Shown here in pieces: positions 1 through 8,480 of a stretch of DNA of 64,000 nt. Position numbers and translations under genes: made by a program. Numbering within the stretch: the first letter of the stretch is position 1; every line of letters begins with the position of its first letter. Below the pieces are notes generated by a model. The model saw only the letters and a program-made list of their open reading frames with translations, was not told the origin of the DNA and did not search any database. Origin of the DNA: Uliginosibacterium sp036017065 (lineage in GTDB: Bacteria > Pseudomonadota > Gammaproteobacteria > Burkholderiales > Rhodocyclaceae); assembly GCF_036017065.1 (NCBI RefSeq), contig NZ_JAYXHR010000001.1, forward strand, positions 806,001 through 870,000, read 5' to 3'.

Positions 1-1871
1 GCTCCAGTTCGACGTCGTCTTCCTCCTCGTCTTCTTCGAGCAGCAGCTCCAGCTCGACCTCATCCTCTTCCAGCAGCTCGTCGTCGAGCAGCTCCGGCGG
101 CAGCACCAATGGCAAGCAGGTCGAGCGCCTGAACCGCGGCGCGGTGGCGGTGCAGACCAGCGGCGGCGTGTTCCTGTCCTGGCGCATGCTGGCCACCGAT
201 CCGGATGGCATCGGCTTCAACATCTACCGCAACAACAGCAAGCTGAACAGCAGCCCGATCACCACCGCGACCAGCTACCTGGATTCCGGTGGCTCGTCGA
301 GCTCCAGCTACTGGGTGGTGCCGGTCGTCAATGGCACGGAGTGGACCGGTGAGAGCCCCGGCAGCGTCTGGAGCAACCAGTACAAGACGGTGAACCTGTC
401 GCGTCCCTCCGGCGGCACCTCGCCCGACGGCGTGGCCTACACCTACTCGCCGAATGACATCAGCGTGGCCGACCTGGATGGCGACGGCGCGCTGGACATC
501 GTGCTGAAGTGGGATCCGTCCAACGCCAAGGACAACTCGCAGTCGGGCTACACCGGCAACGTGTTTGTCGATGGCTACAAGATCGACGGCACCCGCCTGT
601 GGCGCATCGACCTCGGTCGCAACATCCGCGCCGGCGCGCACTACACGCAGTTCCTCGCCTATGACTTCGACGGCGACGGCAAGGCAGAAGTGATGATGAA
701 GACGGCCGACGGCACCAAGGACGGTACCGGCGCCATCATCGGCAGCAGCAGCGCCGACTACCGCAACAGCAGCGGCTACGTGCTGTCCGGCCCCGAGTAC
801 CTGACGGTGTTCAACGGCCAGACCGGCAAGGCCATGGCAAGCACCGACTACCTGCCGGGCCGTGGCACGGTCAGCAGCTGGGGGGACAGCTATGGCAACC
901 GCGTGGACCGCTTCCTGGCCGGCGTGGCCTACCTGGATGGCAAGCGTCCGAGCGCGGTCTTCACGCGCGGCTACTACACCCGTGCGGTACTGGTGGCCTG
1001 GGACTACCGCAACGGTTCGCTGAGCCGCCGCTGGACCTTCGACAGCAACTCGTCGGGCAACAGCGCATACGCCGGCCAGGGTGCCCACAGCCTGTCCATC
1101 GCGGACGTCGACAACGACGGCAAGGATGAAATCATCTTCGGCGCGGCCGCCATCGACGACAACGGCTCCGGTCTGTACTCGACCGGCCGCGGCCACGGTG
1201 ACGCGCTGCACGTCTCGGACTTCAACCCGGCCCGCTCCGGCCTGGAAGCCGTGATGCCGCACGAGTCGCCCAGCGCCTATGGCAGCCACGGCATCGAGAT
1301 GCGTGACGCACGCACCGGCTCCATCATCGCCAGCATGTCGGGCGAGGGTGTGGACGTGGGTCGTGGCGTGGTCGGCGACATCGACAGCCGCTACGCCGGT
1401 GCCGAGTTCTGGGGCTCCAAGGGCACGCTGATGAGTGCCGCGGGCGTGTCTATCGGCTCCAAGCCGAGCCAGATCAACTTCATGGCCTGGTGGGACGGTG
1501 ACCTGATGCGCGAGATCCTGGACGGCACCTCCATCTACAAGTGGAACCAGGGCTCAAGCAGCACCCTGCTGTCGGCCGGCAACAATGGCGCCGCGTCGAA
1601 CAACGGCACCAAGTCCAACCCCGGCATTTCGGGTGACATCCTGGGTGACTGGCGCGAGGAAGTGATCTGGCGTCACAGCGACAACGACAAGCTGCTGATC
1701 TTCACCACCACGATCCCGACCAGCTACCGCTTCTTCACGCTGCTGCACGACCCGCAGTACCGCGTGGCGCTGTCCTGGCAGAACGTGGGCTACAACCAGC
1801 CCCCGCACCCGAGCTTCTACCTGGGTACGGGCATGAGCCAGCCGGTACGTCCCAACGTCTATACGCCGTAA
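1..1871 (+). CDS. Rhamnogalacturonan lyase, PL11 family (5' partial)
   Basis: The gene is open at the window start; 622 residues are visible, reading from base 3. PL11 enzymes cut the rhamnose-galacturonic acid backbone of pectin rhamnogalacturonan I by beta-elimination and are secreted. The visible part opens with about 30 almost pure serine/threonine residues, then Gly-Gly and the catalytic beta-propeller, which begins near VQTSGGVFLSWRMLATDPDG. Repeated acidic calcium-type loops (DLDGDGALD, DFDGDGKAE, DVDNDGKDE) fit the PL11 propeller, and the C-terminus ends naturally. Poly-serine linkers usually join a catalytic domain to an upstream carbohydrate-binding module or signal region, so more domains probably lie outside the window. 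No other pectin gene is visible. The family call is fairly sure; exo- or endo-action cannot be told. Confidence 0.88.
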   Translation, partial: SSSTSSSSSSSSSSSSSSTSSSSSSSSSSSSGGSTNGKQVERLNRGAVAVQTSGGVFLSWRMLATDPDGIGFNIYRNNSKLNSSPITTATSYLDSGGSSSSSYWVVPVVNGTEWTGESPGSVWSNQYKTVNLSRPSGGTSPDGVAYTYSPNDISVADLDGDGALDIVLKWDPSNAKDNSQSGYTGNVFVDGYKIDGTRLWRIDLGRNIRAGAHYTQFLAYDFDGDGKAEVMMKTADGTKDGTGAIIGSSSADYRNSSGYVLSGPEYLTVFNGQTGKAMASTDYLPGRGTVSSWGDSYGNRVDRFLAGVAYLDGKRPSAVFTRGYYTRAVLVAWDYRNGSLSRRWTFDSNSSGNSAYAGQGAHSLSIADVDNDGKDEIIFGAAAIDDNGSGLYSTGRGHGDALHVSDFNPARSGLEAVMPHESPSAYGSHGIEMRDARTGSIIASMSGEGVDVGRGVVGDIDSRYAGAEFWGSKGTLMSAAGVSIGSKPSQINFMAWWDGDLMREILDGTSIYKWNQGSSSTLLSAGNNGAASNNGTKSNPGISGDILGDWREEVIWRHSDNDKLLIFTTTIPTSYRFFTLLHDPQYRVALSWQNVGYNQPPHPSFYLGTGMSQPVRPNVYTP

Positions 1872-1896
1872 GACGACAGGCAGGCTGAGCTGCAAA

Positions 1897-1933
1897 TGAA
1901 ACGGCCCGGTGCGTGAGCATCCGGGCCGTTTCA
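1897..1933. terminator. Bidirectional terminator hairpin between convergent genes
   Basis: A 13-bp perfect stem (TGAAACGGCCCGG with its complement) encloses an 11-nt loop between the ends of the PL11 lyase and the M48 peptidase genes. Flanking T runs are short on both sides, so efficiency is uncertain, but position and stem strength suit a shared terminator. Confidence 0.6.
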
Positions 1934-1960
1934 CTTCAACCCACTCCGGGCAGCGGTCGT

Positions 1961-3466
1961 TCAGTCCGCCTCGTCTTGATGCAGGGCCATCAGGCGCTCG
2001 CGGTAGTACTCCGCCTTCTCGGTGTCGCCCCGTCTGGCATAGAACTCCCACGCCCGTTCGTTCGCGGCGAAGACGCACTCGCCGTCCTTGTCCATCGCAG
2101 CCTCCAGGTAGCGGATGCCTGATTCGTCATCCCGCTCGAGCAGCATGCGTCCGACGATGAAGGTGGCCCTTGCGGTGCTTTCACGGCTGTCCGCCACGCG
2201 CCGCAGCACTGCCAGCGCACGGTCCGGTTCGTCCAGCGTAAGCAGTGCGAGTCCGTAGCGCTCCCTGTCCTGCTCGGCCAACGCGCCTTCGTCCGGCCCC
2301 AGTTCCGCCAGCGTGCTGCGGGCGTCCTGGACATCCCCGTGGCGTTCGCGCCAGGCAGGCTGCGCCTGGCGCCACCAATCCTGGTCGAAGTGCTTCACGA
2401 GCTGCGGCAGGCGCTCCTCGAACAAGGCCTGCGCCGCAGACGGCGAAGCCGGCGGCGGAATGCGGGCCGGCTCGCCGAGGGCCTCCAGCCGATCACGCAG
2501 GGCCGGGTGGGTGTCATCCACGTCGGTACGCTGCGCCATCGCTTCTTTCAGCCAGGCGCTCTCGTCACCGGCAGTGATGCCGGCCTTCAATGCCGTCAGC
2601 ATCGATGCATGCGGCATCAGTGCCGGCGCCGGGTGATTGTCCGCATCACGCCACAGCCGGTTCCAGAAACGCTCGCCGATGAAACGGCCCTTCAGCCGCA
2701 CGCTGACCAGCGCATCCGCGGCCTCCCGCGCGCCGGCGATGCGGGCCGCGATGGCATCCGCTTCGTACTCCTGCTGCCTGGCCAGCACGAAGCTGTAGGC
2801 GCTGAAGAACGGCAGGTAGCGGCGGAAGAACCATTGCAGGCCACGGTCCACCGGCGAATCGGGGTCATCGAAATTCTGGTAGACGCGGTCCCAGGTCGTA
2901 CGCAGGCGGTACAGCCAGGCCCCGAGCTTGCCGTGTGCGCCGGACAGATGGCCGTACTCGTGGGCGAGCACGGCGGTGAACTGCTTCTGGCTCAGGGCCT
3001 GCAGCAGCGGCAGGCCGATGACCAGGGTGTTGCGATGCCAGCCGAACATGCCGAGTCGCGGCGTCTGCCAGATCGAGGCATTCATCTCGTCGTTGAGCAC
3101 CACCTCGTGGATAGGCGGTGCCTGCAGCTTGACGCGAAACTTCTCGATCAGACGGAACAGGCGTGGAGCCTGCTCGACCGTCAGGCGCTTGCCCGGCGGG
3201 CCTTCCAGGCGCACCCACAGGGCGCGGACGAGCAGGAAGGTCATCACACCGCCGATCAGGGCCAGCTTGCCGCCCACGAAGTACCGCTGCTCCGCGAGGA
3301 AGGCGGCCCCGGCGACGAGAAGCCCCAACCCCAGGCCAAGCGCCGCCAGCACGACGGCATAGCCCAGCAGGGCCAGCGCCAACACGCGGAGACGATAGCG
3401 TGGCGGCGATATTTCGCATTCGACTTCGAGTCGTGCAACCAGCTTGCGGAATTCCTGGTCGGTCAT
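1961..3466 (-). CDS. M48-family zinc metallopeptidase, membrane-bound, with C-terminal TPR-like region
   Basis: The 501-residue product carries the zinc-protease motif HEYGH near residue 170 within VLAHEYGHLSGAHG. Two hydrophobic segments lie before it (about residues 25-55 and 65-85), so the enzyme is probably anchored in the inner membrane. A later EYEADAIAARIAG segment supplies the expected third zinc ligand glutamate of M48 peptidases. The last 120 residues are helical and TPR-like (LALLTLDEPDRALAVLRR), as in peptidases that recognise misfolded or assembling proteins. ATG at 3466 is preferred; an in-frame GTG lies nine bases upstream. Substrate unknown. It stands alone, convergent with the PL11 gene. 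Confidence 0.8.
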   Translation of the reverse strand: MTDQEFRKLVARLEVECEISPPRYRLRVLALALLGYAVVLAALGLGLGLLVAGAAFLAEQRYFVGGKLALIGGVMTFLLVRALWVRLEGPPGKRLTVEQAPRLFRLIEKFRVKLQAPPIHEVVLNDEMNASIWQTPRLGMFGWHRNTLVIGLPLLQALSQKQFTAVLAHEYGHLSGAHGKLGAWLYRLRTTWDRVYQNFDDPDSPVDRGLQWFFRRYLPFFSAYSFVLARQQEYEADAIAARIAGAREAADALVSVRLKGRFIGERFWNRLWRDADNHPAPALMPHASMLTALKAGITAGDESAWLKEAMAQRTDVDDTHPALRDRLEALGEPARIPPPASPSAAQALFEERLPQLVKHFDQDWWRQAQPAWRERHGDVQDARSTLAELGPDEGALAEQDRERYGLALLTLDEPDRALAVLRRVADSRESTARATFIVGRMLLERDDESGIRYLEAAMDKDGECVFAANERAWEFYARRGDTEKAEYYRERLMALHQDEAD

Positions 3467-3580
3467 GCGCGGCACCCGGATATGACAATTTCGACAACAT
3501 TATCAAAACAAACCAGGTCCGATATCAGCGCTGGACGAACGTGCCGTATTGCCGACCAGCGACAAGCAGATGCCCGGACC

Positions 3581-3611
3581 AAAAGAAAACGGCCGTCATG
3601 CGACGGCCGTT
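3581..3611 (-). terminator. Intrinsic terminator of serS
   Basis: A 10-bp perfect stem AACGGCCGTC/GACGGCCGTT with a 4-nt loop lies just past the serS stop codon. In the minus direction it is followed by GTTTTCTTTT, a good U-rich tail. Confidence 0.8.
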
Positions 3612-3632
3612 CGATCGGACAGGCAGTCCCTG

Positions 3633-4922
3633 TCAGGCGCTCAGGCTGCTCGCCCCGCCCATGTACGGACGCAGGGCTTCCGGGATGGTCACCGAGCCGT
3701 CCGCCTGCTGGTAGTTCTCCAGCACCGCCACCAGCGTGCGGCCCACGGCCAGGCCGGAGCCGTTGAGGGTGTGCACCAGTTCGTTCTTGCCCTGCTCGCT
3801 CTTGAAGCGGGCCTGCATGCGGCGCGCCTGGAAGCCCTCGCAGTTCGACACCGACGAGATCTCTCGATAGGCGTTCTGCGCCGGCAGCCAGACTTCGAGG
3901 TCGAAGGTCTTGCTGGCGCCGAAGCCCATGTCGCCGGTGCACAGCGACATCAGGCGATACGGCAGGCCCAGCTTCTGCAGGATGGCCTCGGCATGGCCGA
4001 CCATCTCGTCCAGTGCAGCGTAGCTGGTCTCCGGGTGCACGATCTGCACCATCTCCACCTTGTCGAACTGGTGCTGGCGGATCATGCCGCGGGTGTCGCG
4101 GCCGTAGCTGCCGGCCTCGCTGCGGAAGCACGGCGTGTGGCCGGTCAGCTTGATCGGCAGGTCCTTCGCCGCGACGATCTCGTCGCGCACGGTGTTGGTC
4201 AGCGTGACTTCGGAAGTCGGGATCAGGTACAGCGCTTCGCCATCACCTTCCTGCCCGCCCTTCTTCGCCGCGAACAGGTCGGCCTCGAACTTGGGCAACT
4301 GGCCGGTACCCAGCAGCGAATCGGCATTCACGATGTAAGGCGTATAGCACTCGGTGTAGCCATGCTCGTTGGTCTGCGTGTCGAGCATGAATTGCGCGAG
4401 CGCGCGATGCAGGCGGGCGATGCCACCACGCATGAACGTGAAGCGCGAACCCGACAGCTTGGCGCCGGTGTCGAAGTCCAGACCCAGCGCGGAGCCGACG
4501 TCGACGTGATCGCGCACTTCGAAATCGAAGCTGCGGATCGTCCCCCACTTGCGTACCTCCACGTTGCCGGACTCGTCCTTGCCGACCGGCACGGACTCGT
4601 GCGGCAGGTTCGGGATGCGTTGCAGGAAGTCATTCAGCTTCGCCTGCAGTGCAGCCAGCGATTCCTCGTTGGCCTTCAGTTCGTCGCCCAGCCCGGCCAC
4701 TTCGGCCATGACGGCGGAAGCATCTTCGCCCTTGCCCTTCAGCATGCCGATCTGCTTGGACAGGCTGTTGCGGCGCGACTGCGCTTCCTGCGTGCGGGTC
4801 TGCAGATGCTTGCGCTCGTTCTCCAGCGCGGTGAAGGTTTCAGTGTCCAGAACGAAGTTGCGCGACGCGAGGCGCTGGGCCACGGTGTCGAGCTGGGTGC
4901 GGAGTAGTTGGATGTCGAGCAT
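3633..4922 (-). CDS. serS: Seryl-tRNA synthetase
   Basis: The class II synthetase charges tRNA-Ser, and also tRNA-Sec where present, with serine in the cytoplasm. Its 429 residues match the usual bacterial length. The N-terminus MLDIQLLRTQLDTVAQRL opens the long antiparallel coiled-coil tRNA-binding arm (about residues 30-100). The catalytic core shows the class II motif 2 region (TPCFRSEAGSYGRDTRGMIR) and motif 3 region (LAVGRTLVAVLENYQ). The gene is monocistronic with its own intrinsic terminator. A possible -10 box (TAGAAT) lies about 40 bases upstream at 4962-4967 on the minus strand. Identification is secure. Confidence 0.97.
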   Translation of the reverse strand: MLDIQLLRTQLDTVAQRLASRNFVLDTETFTALENERKHLQTRTQEAQSRRNSLSKQIGMLKGKGEDASAVMAEVAGLGDELKANEESLAALQAKLNDFLQRIPNLPHESVPVGKDESGNVEVRKWGTIRSFDFEVRDHVDVGSALGLDFDTGAKLSGSRFTFMRGGIARLHRALAQFMLDTQTNEHGYTECYTPYIVNADSLLGTGQLPKFEADLFAAKKGGQEGDGEALYLIPTSEVTLTNTVRDEIVAAKDLPIKLTGHTPCFRSEAGSYGRDTRGMIRQHQFDKVEMVQIVHPETSYAALDEMVGHAEAILQKLGLPYRLMSLCTGDMGFGASKTFDLEVWLPAQNAYREISSVSNCEGFQARRMQARFKSEQGKNELVHTLNGSGLAVGRTLVAVLENYQQADGSVTIPEALRPYMGGASSLSA

Positions 4923-5028
4923 GTTTGTTGTTGTACAACGCGACGGCGTCGGAAAGTCGAGATTCTAGCTTGCCATCCCGCACAGGCGAGCTACCTTGAA
5001 ACATGAGTCTGGAACAGGAGTCGTGACC

Positions 5029-5292
5029 ATGCTTTCTCTCAAGGACTGCACCGACTACTGCGATCTCACCGAGGAAGAGATCGCGCTCATTGCCGAGCAT
5101 GAACATCTGCCCACGCATGTGGCCGCCACACTGGCGTGCGGGCTGGTGCAGACGGACGAGGGCGTGGTCATGATCGACCAGTGCCTGGAGGAAATGGTGT
5201 CGGCTGCCATGCGTGACGGGCAGCTCGACAAGGCAGAACACGTGTTGCACGTGTATGCGCAGTTTCGTGCTGCGCACCCGCTCGCTCAATGA
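5029..5292 (+). CDS. Conserved-looking small acidic protein of unknown function
   Basis: I do not recognise a named family. The 87-residue product is acidic and helical, with cysteines at LKDCTDYCDLTEEE and at DQCLEE. The ATG at 5029 is chosen over a TTG at 4996 because AGGAG sits eight bases before it. It diverges from serS and runs convergently towards rarA. Absence of membrane segments or a signal peptide suggests a cytoplasmic protein. The strong ribosome site and amphipathic pattern make it a likely real gene, but no role can be inferred. Confidence 0.7.
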   Translation: MLSLKDCTDYCDLTEEEIALIAEHEHLPTHVAATLACGLVQTDEGVVMIDQCLEEMVSAAMRDGQLDKAEHVLHVYAQFRAAHPLAQ

Positions 5293-5455
5293 TCCCGCGC
5301 CTCCCGTGCGCGTCATCGCCCCTCTTCGGGATGCGAGCAACAAGATGACCTCCGGGTCGTCTTCCTCCCGCGGTCAGCCGGACGCCCCCGACTGACTGCG
5401 GGAATTTCTCGTCCGCAGCTCGTACTCATCCCGCGTGCAAGGCTGAACAGCCCGG

Positions 5456-6784
5456 CTAGCGCTTGCCGCCATCCTTTTTCGCGGCCTTGTCCAGGCTGCG
5501 CAGGTAAGCCAGCTTCTCCGCGATCTTGCCTTCCATGCCGCGGTCCGTCGGCCGGTACCAGCCCGGCTCGCGCATGCCCTCCGGCAGATAGTTCTCGCCA
5601 GCCGCGTAGGCCTCCGGCTCGTCGTGCGCGTAGCGGTAGGCCTTGCCGTAGTCCAGTTCCTTCATGAGCTTGGTCGGCGCATTACGCAGGTGCAGTGGCA
5701 CCGGTCGGGTACCGTCCTGCTCCACGAAGCGGCGCGCCTCGTTGTAGGCCATGTACAGCGCGTTCGACTTTGGCGCGCAGGCCAGATACACCACGGCCTG
5801 CGCCAGCGCGAGTTCGCCCTCCGGCGAGCCAAGGCGCTCGTAGGTCTGGCAGGCCTCCAGCGTCATCGTCAGCGCGCGTGGGTCGGCCAGGCCGATGTCC
5901 TCCACCGCCATGCGCACCACGCGACGGCCGAGGTACAGCGGATCCGCGCCGCCGTCCAGCATGCGCACGAACCAGTACAGCGATGCGTCCGGATTGGACC
6001 CGCGCACCGATTTGTGAAGCGCGGAGATCTGGTCGTAGAAGGCCTCGCCGCCCTTGTCGAAGCGGCGCAGGTTCTGCGCCAGCGTGCTCTGCGCAAACTC
6101 GCCGCTGATCGTCTCGACACCCGCCGCATGTGCCGCCGTGCGCAGCGTGTCCAGGACGTTGAGGAAGCGGCGCGCGTCACCGTCCGCCCAGCCGATCAAC
6201 CGCTCTCGCGCCTCCTCCTCGAACACGATGTCGGGAAAAGCGACGCGCTGCGCGCGCTCGAAGAGCTGCGCCATCTCTTCCGGCTTCAGGCTGTCCAGTA
6301 CGTACACCGCCGCCCGCGACAGCAACGCGGAATTCACCTCGAAGGACGGGTTCTCGGTGGTCGCGCCGATGAAGGTCAGCAGGCCGGATTCCACGAAAGG
6401 GAGGAAGGCGTCCTGCTGCGACTTGTTGAAGCGATGCACCTCGTCGACGAACAGGATGGTGCTGCGCCCCTTCACGGCACGGATGGACTCCGCCTGCGCC
6501 ACCGCCTCGCGGATGTCCTTGACGCCCGAGAACACCGCCGACAAGGCCACGAACTCCGCGTCGAAATGCGTCGCCATCAGGCGTGCCAGCGTGGTCTTGC
6601 CCACGCCAGGCGGCCCCCACAGGATCATCGAGTGCGGCTTGCCGGCCTCGATGGCCAGGCGCAGCGGCTTGCCCGGCCCCAGCAGGTGGGCCTGGCCCAC
6701 CACCTCGTCCAGGCTCTTCGGGCGCAGGGATTCGGCCAGCGGCACGTTGGCGGCGGGTTGTTGATCGGCGAACAGGTCGTCCAA
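5456..6784 (-). CDS. rarA: Replication-associated recombination protein A (RarA/MgsA, AAA+ ATPase)
   Basis: RarA is a AAA+ ATPase related to clamp loaders that acts at stalled replication forks. The protein shows Walker A GPPGVGKTT, Walker B ILFVDEVHRF, sensor motif GATTENPSFEVN and the C-terminal MgsA-type tetramerisation domain. The reading frame is open back to an ATG at 6838, but I prefer TTG at 6784 (MDDLFADQ..., 442 residues, close to E. coli 447). GGAAG lies six bases before it, and a -10-like TACAAT at 6823-6818 would start transcription downstream of the longer starts. The gene is divergent from prfB. Confidence 0.9.
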   Translation of the reverse strand: MDDLFADQQPAANVPLAESLRPKSLDEVVGQAHLLGPGKPLRLAIEAGKPHSMILWGPPGVGKTTLARLMATHFDAEFVALSAVFSGVKDIREAVAQAESIRAVKGRSTILFVDEVHRFNKSQQDAFLPFVESGLLTFIGATTENPSFEVNSALLSRAAVYVLDSLKPEEMAQLFERAQRVAFPDIVFEEEARERLIGWADGDARRFLNVLDTLRTAAHAAGVETISGEFAQSTLAQNLRRFDKGGEAFYDQISALHKSVRGSNPDASLYWFVRMLDGGADPLYLGRRVVRMAVEDIGLADPRALTMTLEACQTYERLGSPEGELALAQAVVYLACAPKSNALYMAYNEARRFVEQDGTRPVPLHLRNAPTKLMKELDYGKAYRYAHDEPEAYAAGENYLPEGMREPGWYRPTDRGMEGKIAEKLAYLRSLDKAAKKDGGKR

Positions 6785-6863
6785 GGCAGGCTTCCGGCAG
6801 TGAAACGGCAAGGACGGATTGTAGCGACCCATAGACAACCTCGGCCGGGCGAAGGCGGCCGGC

Positions 6864-6869
6864 TATAAT
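6864..6869 (+). promoter_or_regulatory. -10 box of the prfB promoter
   Basis: A perfect TATAAT lies 33 bases before the prfB ATG in the rarA-prfB divergent region. No convincing -35 hexamer was found at the expected distance, so the assignment rests on the -10 box and its position. Confidence 0.5.
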
Positions 6870-6901
6870 CCCGGGTTTCCCCGATTTGCCGGAACCGCGC
6901 C

Positions 6902-8006
6902 ATGGAAGCCGAACGCCTCAACGCCATCACCAACCAGATCGCCGACCTGCGCGCCCGCGAGCAGGAACTGCGGAGGTATCTTTGACTACCCTGACAAGGC
7001 GGAAAAGCTAGAGGAAGTCTCCAAGCAGCTCGAAGACCCGAACATCTGGAACGACGCGCAACGCGCGCAGGAACTGGGCCGCGAGAAGAAGGCACTGGAG
7101 ACCATCGTGCTGGCGCTGGACGGCATCGGCCAGGGCCTGACCGACACCGAGGAGCTGTTCGAGCTCGCCAGCATGGAAGAGGACGAGGACACCGTCGCGG
7201 CGGTGGAAGCGGACCTCACGCGCATTGCCGGGGAAATCGGCGGACTGGAATTCCGCCGCATGTTCAACAACCCGATGGACCCGCAGCCGGCGTTCATCGA
7301 AATCCAGTCCGGTGCCGGCGGTACCGAGGCGCAGGACTGGGCGCAGATGCTGGAGCGCATGTACCTGCGCTACTGCGAGAAAAAGGGGTTCACCGTCGAA
7401 CTGATGGAAGAGTCCGAAGGCGAAGTTGCCGGCATCAAGAGCGCCACCATCAAGGTCACCGGCGACTATGCCTACGGCCACCTGCGCACCGAGACCGGCA
7501 TCCACCGCCTGGTGCGCAAGTCGCCCTTCGACTCCAACGCCCGCCGCCACACCAGCTTCGTGTCGGTGTTCGTGTTTCCGGAGGTGGATGACTCGATCGA
7601 GATCGACATCAACCCTGCCGACGTGCGTACTGACACTTACCGCGCCTCCGGCGCCGGTGGTCAGCACATCAACAAGACCGACTCCGCCGTGCGTCTGACC
7701 CACGTGCCGACCGGCATCGTCGTGCAGTGCCAGAACGACCGTTCGCAACACCGCAACCGCGACGAAGCCTGGAGCATGCTGCGCGCCCGCCTGTACGAAC
7801 TGGAACTGCGCAAGCGCCAGGCCGAACAGCAGAAGCTGGAAGACGCCAAGAGCGACATCGGCTGGGGCCATCAGATCCGCAGCTACGTGCTGGACCAGGG
7901 CCGCATCAAGGATTTGCGCACCAACCATGAAGTGGGGAATACCCAGGCTGTGCTCGACGGCGACCTGGATGGTTTCATCGAGGCCAGCCTGAAACAGGGC
8001 GTCTGA
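6902..8006 (+). CDS. prfB: Peptide chain release factor 2, with programmed +1 frameshift
   Basis: RF2 ends translation at UGA and UAA. The frame from ATG 6902 runs 27 codons to an in-frame TGA at 6983-6985, and the remaining 340 codons lie in the +1 frame from GAC at 6984. The slip site is the classical one: GGAGG (6972-6976), three bases, CTT, TGA, C. Joined product 367 residues, the usual length. The second part has the RF2 codon-reading motif SPF (KSPFDSNARR) and the catalytic GGQ in ASGAGGQHINKTDSAVR. The frameshift is autoregulatory: low RF2 slows UGA termination and favours slipping. It is not a pseudogene. Confidence 0.97.
6972..6986 (+). promoter_or_regulatory. prfB programmed +1 frameshift signal
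   Basis: An internal Shine-Dalgarno GGAGG sits three bases upstream of the slippery CTT, which is followed by TGA and C. Peptidyl-tRNA-Leu slips from CUU to UUU when RF2 is scarce. Confidence 0.96.
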
Positions 8007-8076
8007 GCGGCGCATAGAACGCCCGCCCTCCCCGCTGCGTCGCGCCTCGCCAACCCCCTGATCGGGAGAACTCGCC

Positions 8077-8448
8077 ATGGAAACCCGCACCGGTTCCTGC
8101 CATTGCGGCGCCGTCGTATTCACCCTGCAGTTGCCCGACGGCCTGCAGAACCTGCGCCGCTGCAATTGTTCGCTATGCCGGCGCAAGGGCGCGGTGATGG
8201 CGATGGTGGCGCTCGACGGCCTGAAGGTCATCCAGGGCGCGGACAAGCTGAGCCTGTACCAGTGGAACACCGGCATCGCGAAGCACTATTTCTGCAGCGT
8301 CTGCGGCATTTACACGCACCACCAGCGCCGCAGCAAGCCGGATGAATACGGCTTCAACGTAGCCTGCCTGGAAGGCGTGAATCCCTTCGAGCTGGGTGAC
8401 ATCCCGGTGGCCGACGGCGCCTCGCAAAGCCGAGTGGTGCCAAGCTGA
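8077..8448 (+). CDS. GFA-family zinc protein (CENP-V/GFA domain)
   Basis: The 123-residue protein has the spaced cysteines of the GFA fold: GSCHCGAVVF near the N-terminus, CNCSLCRRKG in the middle and FCSVCGIYTHH later, binding structural and catalytic zinc. The family is named for glutathione-dependent formaldehyde-activating enzyme, but most members have no proven activity. ATG at 8077 follows a good GGGAGA ribosome site. It lies between prfB and the SMC operon, 32 bases before the latter, so could be its first cistron, but no functional link is evident. Confidence 0.85.
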   Translation: METRTGSCHCGAVVFTLQLPDGLQNLRRCNCSLCRRKGAVMAMVALDGLKVIQGADKLSLYQWNTGIAKHYFCSVCGIYTHHQRRSKPDEYGFNVACLEGVNPFELGDIPVADGASQSRVVPS

Positions 8449-8480
8449 GCGCGCTGGACCCAGCCACGCAACAACGACAC

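Noticed and set aside
6902..6985. prfB looks broken by an early in-frame TGA.
   Set aside because: The stop sits in the standard GGAGG-N3-CTT-TGA-C frameshift site and the +1 frame is intact.
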